A stretch of DNA of 6,866 nucleotides from NCBI GenBank assembly GCA_019689695.1, contig JADGHA010000232.1, positions 1 to 6,866 on the forward strand, written 5' to 3'. Position numbers and translations under genes: made by a program. The notes under the pieces are model-generated. The model was given only the letters and a program-made list of their open reading frames with translations, was not told the DNA's origin and did not search any database. Positions within the stretch are counted from its first letter, which is position 1. Each line of letters begins with the position of its first letter. The stretch comes from Micromonosporaceae bacterium (GTDB lineage: Bacteria > Actinomycetota > Actinomycetes > Mycobacteriales > Micromonosporaceae). Shown one piece after another: positions 1 to 6,254 of this stretch.

Positions 1-2
1 GG

Positions 3-1283
3 CCCGGCCCGCCCGGCGCGGTCCCCCGCGAGCTGGCCGAGCTGGTCACCGTGTACGCCCGGGGCGCGCCGCTGACGCCGGTGACGGTGCTGCGCACGGT
101 CCGCCGGGCGTACGAGCTGCGGGACGAGATGGACGTGGTGCTCGCCGAGCTCGCCGACGACACGGTGTCCATCATGGATGGCCGGCGGATCCGCGGCCGG
201 TTCCGCGAGATCGAGGTGGAGCGGCTGGGCGGCGGCCGCAAGCTCCTGGACCGGGTGGAGGCGCGGCTGCGCGAGGCCGGCGCGGTGCGCGGAGACTTCA
301 CCCCCAAGCATGTTCGGGCGCTGGGCGAGGCGGCGCGGCAGCCACCCGACGCGGTCGCCCCGGCGCCTCTGCCCCGCAAGCCGACCGCCGGCGACGTGGT
401 GACGGCGGCGGTACGCGCCGGGGTGGCCCGCGTGCTCGCCCACGATCCGCTGGTCCGGCTGCGCGCCACGCTCGCCGATGACGACACCGCTGTGCACCAG
501 ATGCGGGTGGGCTGCCGGCGGCTGCGCAGCGATCTGAGCACCTTCGCCGCGCTGGTCGACTCCGACTGGGCCGGGGCGCTGCGGGCCGAGCTCGGCTGGC
601 TGGCCAAGGCGCTGGGCGGGGCGCGCGACGCCGAAGTGCTGCGGGCCCGGCTACGGCGCACCGCTGGCGCGGACCCGCTCGCCCCGCTGGACGACGCCGC
701 GGTGGCCCGGATCGACGCGGACCTCGCCGCCCGGCACGAGGATGCCCTCATCACGCTGGACAACGCCCTCGCCTCCGACCGCTACCTGGCACTGGTCGAC
801 ATGCTGGTGGACGCGACCCGGTCGCCGCGGCTGACCGCGCTGGCCGGCAGGCCCGCGCACGAGGTGCTGCCCAGGCTGGTGGCGAAACCCTGGCGGCGAA
901 TGGTGTACGGGCGGGGCGGCGTGGACGGCGCGGCCGACCTCGACCCGGCCGCGCCGGACGAGCGCTGGCACGCGGTGCGGATCCGCGGCAAGCGGGCCCG
1001 GTACGCGGTGGAGGCGGTGGCGGGCGTCCTCGGCGGCGCCGCGGCCGACCTGGCGAAGGCGCTCGGCGCGGTGCAGGACCTGCTCGGCGAGCACCAGGAC
1101 GCGGCGGTGGCCGCGGAGACCTGGCTGTCCATCGCCCGCTCCGACCCGGACGACCACAGCCTCGCGGTCACCGCCGGGCGGCTCTACGAGCGGGAGCGCG
1201 CGACCATCCGCAGTGTACGGTCGAGGTTCCCGGCCGCCTGGGCCGGCGCGACGAAGCGGCGGGTGGTCGCGTGGCTGCTCTAG
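3..1283 (+). CDS. CYTH-CHAD domain protein, 5' end outside the window
   Basis: The reading frame is open to the left edge, so the gene almost certainly starts upstream. The GTG at 51 lies inside the CYTH fold and is not a convincing start. Counting that GTG as residue 1, residues 1-60 look like the C-terminal half of a CYTH (triphosphate tunnel) domain, with an ELADDTVSIMD strand and the charged FREIEVE strand at 51-57. A Pro/Ala linker near 95-112 leads to a CHAD domain (about 115-405). CHAD hallmarks are His149 followed by RRLR at 156-159, GGARDAE at 189-195, a basic helix with RIRGKRARY at 310-318, and GEHQDAA at 346-352. CHAD domains are known polyphosphate binders; CYTH domains hydrolyse triphosphates or inorganic polyphosphate. 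The role in polyphosphate metabolism is inferred. The stop overlaps the next gene by 13 bases, which suggests one operon and translational coupling. Confidence 0.9.
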   Translation, partial: PGPPGAVPRELAELVTVYARGAPLTPVTVLRTVRRAYELRDEMDVVLAELADDTVSIMDGRRIRGRFREIEVERLGGGRKLLDRVEARLREAGAVRGDFTPKHVRALGEAARQPPDAVAPAPLPRKPTAGDVVTAAVRAGVARVLAHDPLVRLRATLADDDTAVHQMRVGCRRLRSDLSTFAALVDSDWAGALRAELGWLAKALGGARDAEVLRARLRRTAGADPLAPLDDAAVARIDADLAARHEDALITLDNALASDRYLALVDMLVDATRSPRLTALAGRPAHEVLPRLVAKPWRRMVYGRGGVDGAADLDPAAPDERWHAVRIRGKRARYAVEAVAGVLGGAAADLAKALGAVQDLLGEHQDAAVAAETWLSIARSDPDDHSLAVTAGRLYERERATIRSVRSRFPAAWAGATKRRVVAWLL

Positions 1284-2161
1284 TCCGGGCCGCCGGTGGT
1301 GTGGTGTGGCGGCCGTCCAGCGCGGGTCCGGAGGTCTGCCTCGTGCACCGTCCCCGCTATGACGACTGGTCGCTGCCCAAGGGCAAGCTCGACGCCGGCG
1401 AGCATCCGCTGGCCGCCGCCGTGCGCGAGGTATGGGAGGAGACCGGGGTACGGGCGGCGCCGCAGGTCCGCCTCTCCTCCACGCACTACCAGACCCCGAA
1501 CCAGTCGGCGAAGGCCGTCGACTACTGGTCGATGCGGGCCTTGGCAACCGGCTCATCCGTGCCCGGCCGGGCTCTGCCGGACCGGGAGGTGGACGAGGTG
1601 CGGTGGCTCGCCCCGGCCGCGGCGGCCGGACTGCTCAGCTACCCGCGCGACGCCAAGCTGCTGGCCGAGTTCGCCGCGCTGCCTCCGGTCACCGGGCTGG
1701 TGCTGCTCGTCCGCCACGCGTACGCGGGTGAACGCAAGGACTGGACGCTGCCGGACGCGGCGCGCCCGCTGGACGCGACGGGAAAGGCCGAGGCTGCCGC
1801 GTTGGCGCGCCTGCTGGCGCTGTTCCAGCCCACCCGCCTGGTGTCCGCCTCCCCGCAGCGGTGCGTGCAGACGCTGGCGCCGCTGGCGGAGGCGACCGAC
1901 CTGCCGGTCGAGGTGGAGTCGGTCTTCGACGAGGCGGCGTTCGAGAAGAACCCCGCCGGGGCGGCGGCGCGGCTGGTGGCGCTGGCGGCCACGGGCGCGG
2001 TGACCGTGGTGTGCAGCCAGGGCCTGGTCATCCGGGAGACGATGCCGCTGGTGGCCGGAGCAGGGGACTTCACCACCCCGAAGGCGACCGGCTGGGTGCT
2101 CCCGTACGCCGCGGACCGGTTGATCGCCGCGGACCGCCTTACGTTGTCGGACTCCGGCTGA
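1271..2161 (+). CDS. mutT1: MutT1-type Nudix hydrolase with C-terminal histidine-phosphatase domain
   Basis: The 296-residue protein has two domains. Residues 1-135 form a Nudix domain with a complete Nudix box at 38-60 (G38, E44, then REVWEETGV at 52-60). Residues 142-290 form a histidine-phosphatase-like domain with the RHA motif at 148-150, SASPQR at 192-197, and CSQG at 248-251 where classical members carry the second catalytic His. The same layout occurs in mycobacterial MutT1, which sanitises 8-oxo-dGTP and 8-oxo-GTP and also acts on diadenosine polyphosphates; the function here is inferred from that family. The GTG at 1271 is chosen because the conserved VRAAGGVVWR strand follows at once and it overlaps the CHAD gene end, as expected for coupled translation. 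The ribosome site is weak. Neighbouring hupB is convergent, as in mycobacteria. Confidence 0.93.
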   Translation: MAALVRAAGGVVWRPSSAGPEVCLVHRPRYDDWSLPKGKLDAGEHPLAAAVREVWEETGVRAAPQVRLSSTHYQTPNQSAKAVDYWSMRALATGSSVPGRALPDREVDEVRWLAPAAAAGLLSYPRDAKLLAEFAALPPVTGLVLLVRHAYAGERKDWTLPDAARPLDATGKAEAAALARLLALFQPTRLVSASPQRCVQTLAPLAEATDLPVEVESVFDEAAFEKNPAGAAARLVALAATGAVTVVCSQGLVIRETMPLVAGAGDFTTPKATGWVLPYAADRLIAADRLTLSDSG

Positions 2162-2545
2162 TCGCCACGCTGCCCAGGCAGTCATCCGGGCTCACCGCCG
2201 GGAGACCGAGACTCTCCGCGACGGCGGCCTGCGGGCTGTCCAATGCGGAGATGGCCGCGGTCCGCCGGGCGCCCAGCCGATGACCTTGCGGTCCAGTGTG
2301 GAGATCGGGCCGTCACCGACCTTTGCGCGCTGCCGGACGTGCTGGAGGTCACGGATCCCCGGCAGTCCCGCCGCGGCCAGCGTCCTGGTCGCCGCGATCT
2401 TTCGGCAAGCCATGCGCAGAGCGGGCTCGGCCTCGTCTTGGCGGTCGCGCTCGACGGTGGTCCGGATGGTGCTGGTTCCGGCGACGATGAGGTTGTCCGG
2501 CCGGTACACCTGGTGGGCGCCGACGCCGCCGAGCCGGCTGCACAA
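2139..2545 (-). pseudogene. Frameshifted remnant of an unrecognised protein
   Basis: Between mutT1 and hupB the - strand has protein-like codon use that changes frame once. From 2545 down to about 2273 one frame reads naturally, with balanced D/E/K/L/I content and mostly G/C third positions (for example YRPDNLIVAGTSTIRTTVE, and later STLDRKVIGW). From about 2273 a second frame continues in the same style (ARRTAAISALDSPQAAVAES) to a TAA at 2139-2141, overlapping the end of mutT1 by 23 bases. Joining them requires one missing base, or two extra bases, near the GGGCGCCC palindrome at 2267-2274. No good ribosome site or ATG is visible; TTG at 2545 or GTG at 2509 are possible starts. I do not recognise the family. 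Third-position G/C is shared with a + strand frame, so composition alone does not settle the strand; the amino-acid content favours -. Confidence 0.4.
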
Positions 2546-2590
2546 CCCGTTCGGGTGGGGTGAGCGGCCGGGGCCGGCCGCCGGACAGCA

Positions 2591-2624
2591 TTCGGGGCGA
2601 CCCCCGGGGGGTGGACGCCCCGAA
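2591..2624 (-). terminator. Hairpin terminator after hupB
   Basis: A perfect 9-bp stem (TTCGGGGCG at 2591-2599 pairing with CGCCCCGAA at 2616-2624) encloses a 16-base loop that itself holds a self-complementary CCCCC/GGGGG run. It begins 12 bases after the hupB stop on the - strand. There is no T-run on either side, so it is of the tail-less kind common in high-GC actinobacteria. It could also stop reads arriving from mutT1 on the + strand. Confidence 0.65.
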
Positions 2625-2635
2625 CCTCGTTGCCG

Positions 2636-3094
2636 CTAGCGCGCCTTCCTGGCGGGCGCCTTCCTCGCCGCCGCCTTCTTGGCGGGCGCCTTCTTCGCCG
2701 CCGCCTTGGCGGTCGCGGTGGCGCGCGCGGTCGCCGCGGCCTTGGCACCCTTGGCCGGCGCGGCCTTCGCGGTCTTCTTGGCCGCCGCGCCCTTCTTCGC
2801 CGCGGTTGCCTTCGGCACCCGCCCGCTGGCTACGACGTCCTTGAAGCCGGCGCCCGGCCGGAACGTCGGCACGGACGTCTTCTTCACCTTCACCGTTTCG
2901 CCGGTGCGCGGGTTACGTGCCGTTCTCGCGGCGCGCACGCGCTTCTCGAAGACCCCGAACCCGGTGATCGCCACCCGGTCGCCCTTGGCGACGGCCGACT
3001 GGACCTCAGACAGCACCGCGTCCAGCGCGGCCGACGCGGTCTTCTTGTCGCCCAGGCGAGTGGCGAGCGCCTCGATGAGCTCGGCCTTGTTCAC
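2636..3094 (-). CDS. hupB: HU-family nucleoid DNA-binding protein with Lys/Ala/Pro tail
   Basis: The 152-residue product begins with a canonical HU fold (about 1-92): NKAELIEALA at the N-terminus, the GFGVFEKR strand, the DNA-binding arm with ARNPRTGE, and TVPTFRPG-like SVPTFRPGAGFKD near 80-90. Residues 95-152 form a basic tail built from KKA, PAKKA and KAP repeats, as in mycobacterial HupB and Streptomyces HupS. HU dimers bend and compact DNA; the tail adds non-specific binding and is a modification target in mycobacteria. The GTG at 3094 is preferred: GGGAGG (3101-3106) lies six bases upstream, and the HU family begins exactly here. The open frame extends to 3205 but that extra segment has no HU homology and contains the promoter. 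The gene stands alone between two terminators and is convergent with mutT1. Confidence 0.95.
   Translation of the reverse strand: MNKAELIEALATRLGDKKTASAALDAVLSEVQSAVAKGDRVAITGFGVFEKRVRAARTARNPRTGETVKVKKTSVPTFRPGAGFKDVVASGRVPKATAAKKGAAAKKTAKAAPAKGAKAAATARATATAKAAAKKAPAKKAAARKAPARKAR
2651..2707. repeat. 30-base direct repeat inside hupB encoding the basic tail
   Basis: Two copies start with GGCGGGCGCC at 2651 and 2681, a period of 30. The first 27 bases of the copies differ at one position. On the - strand each encodes a ten-residue block rich in Ala, Lys/Arg and Pro. Such in-frame repeats can change copy number and so tail length. Confidence 0.7.
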
Positions 3095-3144
3095 GACTTC
3101 CCTCCCATTGGATAACAGGACTCTCGCGAGCCCATTCTGCGCGC

Positions 3145-3173
3145 ACGCTATGCCCTTCTGCCACCGGACACAA
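3145..3173 (-). promoter_or_regulatory. Candidate hupB promoter
   Basis: On the - strand TTGTGT (3168-3173) and TAGCGT (3145-3150) are separated by 17 bases. The -35 keeps TTG and the -10 has the TAnnnT form usual in actinobacteria. Transcription would start near 3138, giving a leader of about 44 bases before the GTG at 3094. This is pattern reading only. Confidence 0.4.
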
Positions 3174-3186
3174 ACATCTGGCAGAA
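3156..3186. promoter_or_regulatory. Operator-like inverted repeat around the hupB -35
   Basis: TTCTGCCA (3156-3163) is mirrored exactly by TGGCAGAA (3179-3186), with a 15-base spacer containing the putative -35 (3168-3173). It lies upstream of the predicted transcription start, so it would act as DNA rather than as an RNA hairpin. A dimeric regulator site is a reasonable guess; the regulator is unknown. Confidence 0.4.
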
Positions 3187-3209
3187 AATAGTCGTTGTGT
3201 CTCAACAGA

Positions 3210-3242
3210 TTCGCCCCCGCTGGACCATCCAGCGGGGGCGAA
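3210..3242 (-). terminator. Strong hairpin terminator after leuD
   Basis: A perfect 15-bp stem (3210-3224 with 3228-3242) closes on a three-base loop. It begins 24 bases after the leuD stop on the - strand, and a short T-containing stretch (TCTGTTGAG) follows the stem. It should end the leuCD transcript before the hupB promoter, so hupB is probably transcribed separately. Confidence 0.85.
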
Positions 3243-3266
3243 CGGCCGGTGTAGACCCGGATTGGG

Positions 3267-3854
3267 CTAACCGACGACGGGCAGGAAGGGCAGCCGCCGC
3301 GCCTCGTAGGCGGCCACCGCGTCCTCGTGCCGAAGCGTCAAGCCGATGTCGTCCAAGCCTTCCATCAGGCGCCAACGGCTGAAGTCGTCCAGCGGGAACG
3401 CCCAGGTGGCACCGGATGCGCGTACCTGGCGGTGCACCAGGTCGACGGTTACCGGCGCGGCCGGGTCGGCGGTCGCCAGGTCCCACAGCTGCTCGATGGC
3501 GGACAGCTCCAGCTCCACCGGCAGCAGCCCTTCCTTGAGCGCGTTGCCGCGGAAGATGTCCCCGAACCGCGGGGCGAGCACCGCGCGGAAACCCCAGTCC
3601 CGCAGGGCCCACACTGCGTGTTCGCGTGACGACCCGGTGCCGAACTCGGGGCCGGCGACAAGGATCGAGGCCCCGGCGTAGCGCGGATCGTTGAGGACGA
3701 AGGCGGGATCCTCGCGCCACGCGCTGAACAGCCCGTCGGCGAAGCCGGTGCGGGTCACCCGCTTCAGGTACACCGCCGGGATGATCTGGTCGGTGTCTAC
3801 GTTGGACCGGCGCAGCGGGACCGCGGTGCCGGTGTGCTCGGTGAACTTCTCCAT
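3267..3854 (-). CDS. leuD: 3-isopropylmalate dehydratase small subunit
   Basis: LeuD pairs with LeuC to form isopropylmalate isomerase, which converts 2-isopropylmalate to 3-isopropylmalate in leucine synthesis in the cytoplasm. The 195-residue protein has the swivelling aconitase-like domain: RSNVDTDQIIPAVYL at 16-30, and the substrate-recognition segment GPEFGTGSSREHAVWAL at 68-84, followed by FGDIFRGNALKEGLLP. Length is normal for bacterial LeuD. Two ATGs compete. The one at 3860 is directly abutted by the AGGGGG ribosome site, leaving no spacing. The one at 3854 has six bases of spacing and yields MEKFTEHTG, matching the usual LeuD N-terminus. It starts 12 bases after the leuC stop, so the two are surely co-transcribed and probably translationally coupled. 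Confidence 0.96.
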   Translation of the reverse strand: MEKFTEHTGTAVPLRRSNVDTDQIIPAVYLKRVTRTGFADGLFSAWREDPAFVLNDPRYAGASILVAGPEFGTGSSREHAVWALRDWGFRAVLAPRFGDIFRGNALKEGLLPVELELSAIEQLWDLATADPAAPVTVDLVHRQVRASGATWAFPLDDFSRWRLMEGLDDIGLTLRHEDAVAAYEARRLPFLPVVG

Positions 3855-3866
3855 CGTCATCCCCCT

Positions 3867-5282
3867 TCAGCGGGCCAGGTCGGCGGGTGCGGCGAGCCGG
3901 CCGGCCACCGCGGTCGCGGCGGCCACCGGCGGGGAGACCAGGTGCGTGCGGCCACCGCGGCCCTGCCGCCCCTCGAAGTTGCGGTTGGACGTGGATGCCG
4001 AACGCTGGCCGGGCCGCAGCGTGTCCGGGTTCATGCCCAGGCACATCGAGCAGCCGGCGTAGCGCCATTCCGCGCCGGCCTTGATGAACACCTCGTCCAG
4101 CCCTTCCGCCTCCGCCGCCTCGCGCACCGCGGCCGAGCCGGGCACCACGAGCATCCGCACGCCGTCGGCCACCCGCCGTCCGTTCAGCACCTCAGCCGCG
4201 GCGCGCAGGTCCTCCAGCCGGCCGTTGGTACAGGAACCGAGGAACACCACGTCGATCGGGATGTCCCGCATCGGGGTGCCCGGCTGCAGTGCCATGTACT
4301 GCAGGGCGCGCTCGGCCGCGGCCCGCTGGGCCTCGTCGGCGAAGGACGACGGATCCGGTACGACGTCGTCGAGTGACGCGCCCTGCCCCGGGTTGGTGCC
4401 CCAGGTGACGAACGGGCTGACGGTGGACGCGTCCAGCACCACCTCGGTGTCGAAGGTCGCGCCTTCGTCGGTGGGCAGGGAACGCCAGTAGTCCAGCGCG
4501 GCCTCCCACGCCTTACCGCTCGGCGCGTAGCGGCGGCCCTCCAGGTAGGCGAACGTGGTGTCGTCCGGCGCGATCAACCCGGCCCTGGCGCCCCACTCGA
4601 TGGACATGTTGGAGATGGTCATCCGGCCCTCCATGGAGAGCTTGCGGATGGCCGGGCCGCGGTACTCCACGATGTGCCCGCGGCCGCCGCCGGTGCCCAC
4701 CTTGGCGATCAGGGCGAGCACCAGATCCTTGGCGGTGACGCCCGGGCGCAGTTCGCCCTCGACGGTGACCGCCATCGTCTTCGGCCGGTGCTGCGGCAGC
4801 GTCTGGGTGGCGAGCACGTGCTCCACCTCGCTGGTGCCAATGCCGAAGGCGAGTGCGCCGAATGCGCCGTGGGTGGAGGTGTGCGAGTCGCCGCATACGA
4901 TCGTCATGCCGGGCTGGGTCAGCCCGAGCTGCGGGCCGATCACGTGGACGATGCCCTGGTTCGCGTCGCCGAGCGAGTGCAGCCGCACGCCGAACTCTGC
5001 GCAGTTGCGGCGCAGCGTCTCAACCTGGGTGCGGGACACCGGGTCGGCGATGGTTACCAGGTTGTCCGTCGGCGTGTTGTGGTCCTCGGTGGCCAGCGTC
5101 AGGTCCGGGCGGCGTACTCGCCGGCCGGCCAGCCGCAGACCGTCGAAGGCCTGCGGGCTGGTCACCTCGTGCAGCAGGTGCAGGTCGATGTAGAGCAGAT
5201 CGGGTTCGCCGGACGCGGCGCGTACCACGTGCGCGTCCCAGATCTTCTCCGACAGGGTTCGTTGTGTTGGTTCTCCCACCAT
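3867..5282 (-). CDS. leuC: 3-isopropylmalate dehydratase large subunit
   Basis: LeuC is the catalytic, iron-sulfur subunit of isopropylmalate isomerase. The 471-residue protein is full length. The N-terminal part shows EKIWDAHVV, the LLYIDLHLLHEVTSPQAF segment, ATEDHNTPT at 64-72 and CGDSHTSTHGAFG at 130-142. The three [4Fe-4S] ligands are visible as Cys351 in SCTNGR and Cys411 and Cys414 in GCSMCLGMNPD. Residues near 428-443 (SASTSNRNFEGRQG) complete the active-site arginine region. The ATG at 5282 has AGGA seven bases upstream and gives the usual start, with TLSEKIWD at residues 9-16. It is first in leuC-leuD and is transcribed away from the adjacent IclR-family regulator, which in relatives controls these genes. 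Confidence 0.97.
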   Translation of the reverse strand: MVGEPTQRTLSEKIWDAHVVRAASGEPDLLYIDLHLLHEVTSPQAFDGLRLAGRRVRRPDLTLATEDHNTPTDNLVTIADPVSRTQVETLRRNCAEFGVRLHSLGDANQGIVHVIGPQLGLTQPGMTIVCGDSHTSTHGAFGALAFGIGTSEVEHVLATQTLPQHRPKTMAVTVEGELRPGVTAKDLVLALIAKVGTGGGRGHIVEYRGPAIRKLSMEGRMTISNMSIEWGARAGLIAPDDTTFAYLEGRRYAPSGKAWEAALDYWRSLPTDEGATFDTEVVLDASTVSPFVTWGTNPGQGASLDDVVPDPSSFADEAQRAAAERALQYMALQPGTPMRDIPIDVVFLGSCTNGRLEDLRAAAEVLNGRRVADGVRMLVVPGSAAVREAAEAEGLDEVFIKAGAEWRYAGCSMCLGMNPDTLRPGQRSASTSNRNFEGRQGRGGRTHLVSPPVAAATAVAGRLAAPADLAR

Positions 5283-5305
5283 CTGGACATCCTACATTCT
5301 GGGAG
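5273..5305. promoter_or_regulatory. Inverted repeat between leuC and ndgR
   Basis: CTCCCA (5273-5278) is mirrored by TGGGAG (5300-5305) with a 21-base spacer. Related half-site-like words lie nearby on the + strand: CTGGACAT at 5283-5290 and GTGGGACAT at 5320-5328. The placement across both start regions suits a binding site for the IclR-family regulator itself. No consensus was checked. Confidence 0.3.
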
Positions 5306-5312
5306 GTATGTT
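5284..5312 (+). promoter_or_regulatory. Candidate ndgR promoter
   Basis: TGGACA (5284-5289) and TATGTT (5307-5312) are 17 bases apart, matching 5/6 and 4/6 of the sigma-70-type consensus. Transcription would begin near 5319, just before the ATG at 5332. This supports 5332 as the start and argues against the ATG at 5308, which would lie in the -10 element. Confidence 0.45.
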
Positions 5313-5328
5313 TCGCTTCGTGGGACAT

Positions 5329-5357
5329 AGTATGAGCGGTGTCGGGGTTCTGGACAA
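5329..5357 (-). promoter_or_regulatory. Candidate leuC promoter
   Basis: On the - strand TTGTCC (5352-5357) and CATACT (5329-5334) are 17 bases apart. The site lies within the first codons of ndgR and predicts a leader of about 40 bases before the leuC ATG. If correct, the two divergent transcripts overlap. The match is moderate. Confidence 0.3.
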
Positions 5358-6018
5358 GGCGGTGATGATTCTGGCCGCCTGCGTGGACGGGGCCAGCCTG
5401 GCCGAGCTCGTGGAGCGGACGAAGCTGCCCCGGGCCACCGCGCACCGGTTGGCGCAGGCGCTGGAGATCCACCGGCTGCTGGTGCGGGACAGCCAGGGGC
5501 GCTGGCGGCCCGGCCCACGCCTGGGCGAGCTGGCCAATGCGGCGCCCGACGTCCTGCTCACCGCAGCCGAGCCGATGCTCGCCGCGTTGCGCGATGCCAC
5601 GGGCGAAAGCGCCCAGCTTTATCTGCGCCGCGCCGACGAGCGTGTCTGTGTGGCCGCCGCGGAACGGGCCAGCGGCTTGCGCGACACCGTGCCGGTCGGC
5701 TCGGTCCTGCCGATGACCGCGGGATCGGCCGCGCAGATCCTGCTCGCCTGGGAGCCGCCGGAGGCGGTGATGCCGCTGCTACCGCGGTGCAAGTTCACCG
5801 GCCGCACCTTGGCCGAGGTACGCCGCCGTGGCTGGGCGCAGAGCGTCGCCGAGCGGGAGCCCGGCGTCGCCAGCGTCTCGGCCCCGATCCGGGACCGCAC
5901 CGGCCGGGTCATCGCCGCGATCAGCGTCTCCGGGCCGATCGAGCGGCTTGGCCGCCGGCCCGGCGACCGGCACGCGATGGCCGTGGTCCGTGCCGGGCAG
6001 CGCCTGTCCGGCCTGTAA
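5332..6018 (+). CDS. ndgR: IclR-family transcriptional regulator (NdgR/LtbR type)
   Basis: The 228-residue protein matches the actinobacterial NdgR/LtbR group, known to control leucine and other amino-acid synthesis genes including leuCD. An N-terminal winged helix-turn-helix spans about 1-60 (SGVGVLDKAV, then LAELVERTKLPRATAHRLAQAL as the recognition unit). The IclR effector domain follows, with GESAQLYLRR at 91-100, VCVAAAERASGLRDTVPVG at 105-123, the TAGSAAQILLAWE segment and REPGVASVSAPIRD at 175-188. The ATG at 5332 begins the conserved SGVGVLDKA block and follows GGGA with six bases of spacing. The ATG at 5308 has its ribosome-like GGGAGG only one base away. Position back to back with leuC suggests control of leuCD and of itself; the ligand is not evident from sequence. 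Confidence 0.92.
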   Translation: MSGVGVLDKAVMILAACVDGASLAELVERTKLPRATAHRLAQALEIHRLLVRDSQGRWRPGPRLGELANAAPDVLLTAAEPMLAALRDATGESAQLYLRRADERVCVAAAERASGLRDTVPVGSVLPMTAGSAAQILLAWEPPEAVMPLLPRCKFTGRTLAEVRRRGWAQSVAEREPGVASVSAPIRDRTGRVIAAISVSGPIERLGRRPGDRHAMAVVRAGQRLSGL

Positions 6019-6097
6019 CCCTGTCGCGGGTAGGCCGCTCTGCGGCCGGTAGCCCTGTCAGTGGCGGTTCGCCCTCTCTGCGGCCGGTAGCCCTGTC
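6010..6097. repeat. Short direct repeats downstream of ndgR
   Basis: A 22-base unit ending GGCCGGTAGCCCTGTC occurs identically at 6038-6059 and 6076-6097 (period 38). A diverged 16-base copy, GGCCTGTAACCCTGTC with two differences, sits at 6010-6025 and contains the ndgR stop codon. The unit at 6033-6047 also folds as GGCCGC-TCT-GCGGCC, a six-base-pair stem. This may contribute to termination of ndgR. The rest of 6098-6254 shows no gene that I can support. Confidence 0.6.
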
Positions 6098-6254
6098 TGT
6101 TCTGTCGGTAGTTTCTCGCGTTCGGTGGTCGTTGTGGGGTTTAGGCCGACTTTCGGGTGGTAAACAGCGTCGCCACGACCGGCCCCGGTGGTGATTGCGC
6201 CGCATTCGTCCGCCGGTGGCCGCCCTCTACAAACGACACACAGGACGGACGACA

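Noticed and set aside
651..1556. Long - strand open frame opposite the CHAD and mutT1 genes
   Set aside because: It is rich in Arg, Pro and Gly, has no domain signs, and mirrors two well-supported + strand genes; a shadow of high GC content.
2262..2275. Programmed -1 ribosomal frameshift in the ORF after mutT1
   Set aside because: No slippery heptamer is visible on the - strand, and the ORF lacks a clear start; decay or sequencing error is simpler.
3095..3205. N-terminal extension of HupB from the ATG at 3205
   Set aside because: The extra 37 residues have no HU similarity and cover the promoter region. The GTG at 3094 has a well-spaced ribosome site and the family's normal N-terminus.
3855..3860. 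leuD start at the ATG at 3860
   Set aside because: The ribosome site touches this ATG with no spacing. The ATG six bases later has correct spacing and matches the usual protein start.
3202..4068. Alternative - strand frame overlapping leuD
   Set aside because: Arg/Pro/Gly-rich text without motifs; the leuD frame is unmistakable.
5308..5331. ndgR start at the ATG at 5308
   Set aside because: It adds eight residues not seen in the family, its GGGAGG is one base away, and it falls in the best -10 candidate.
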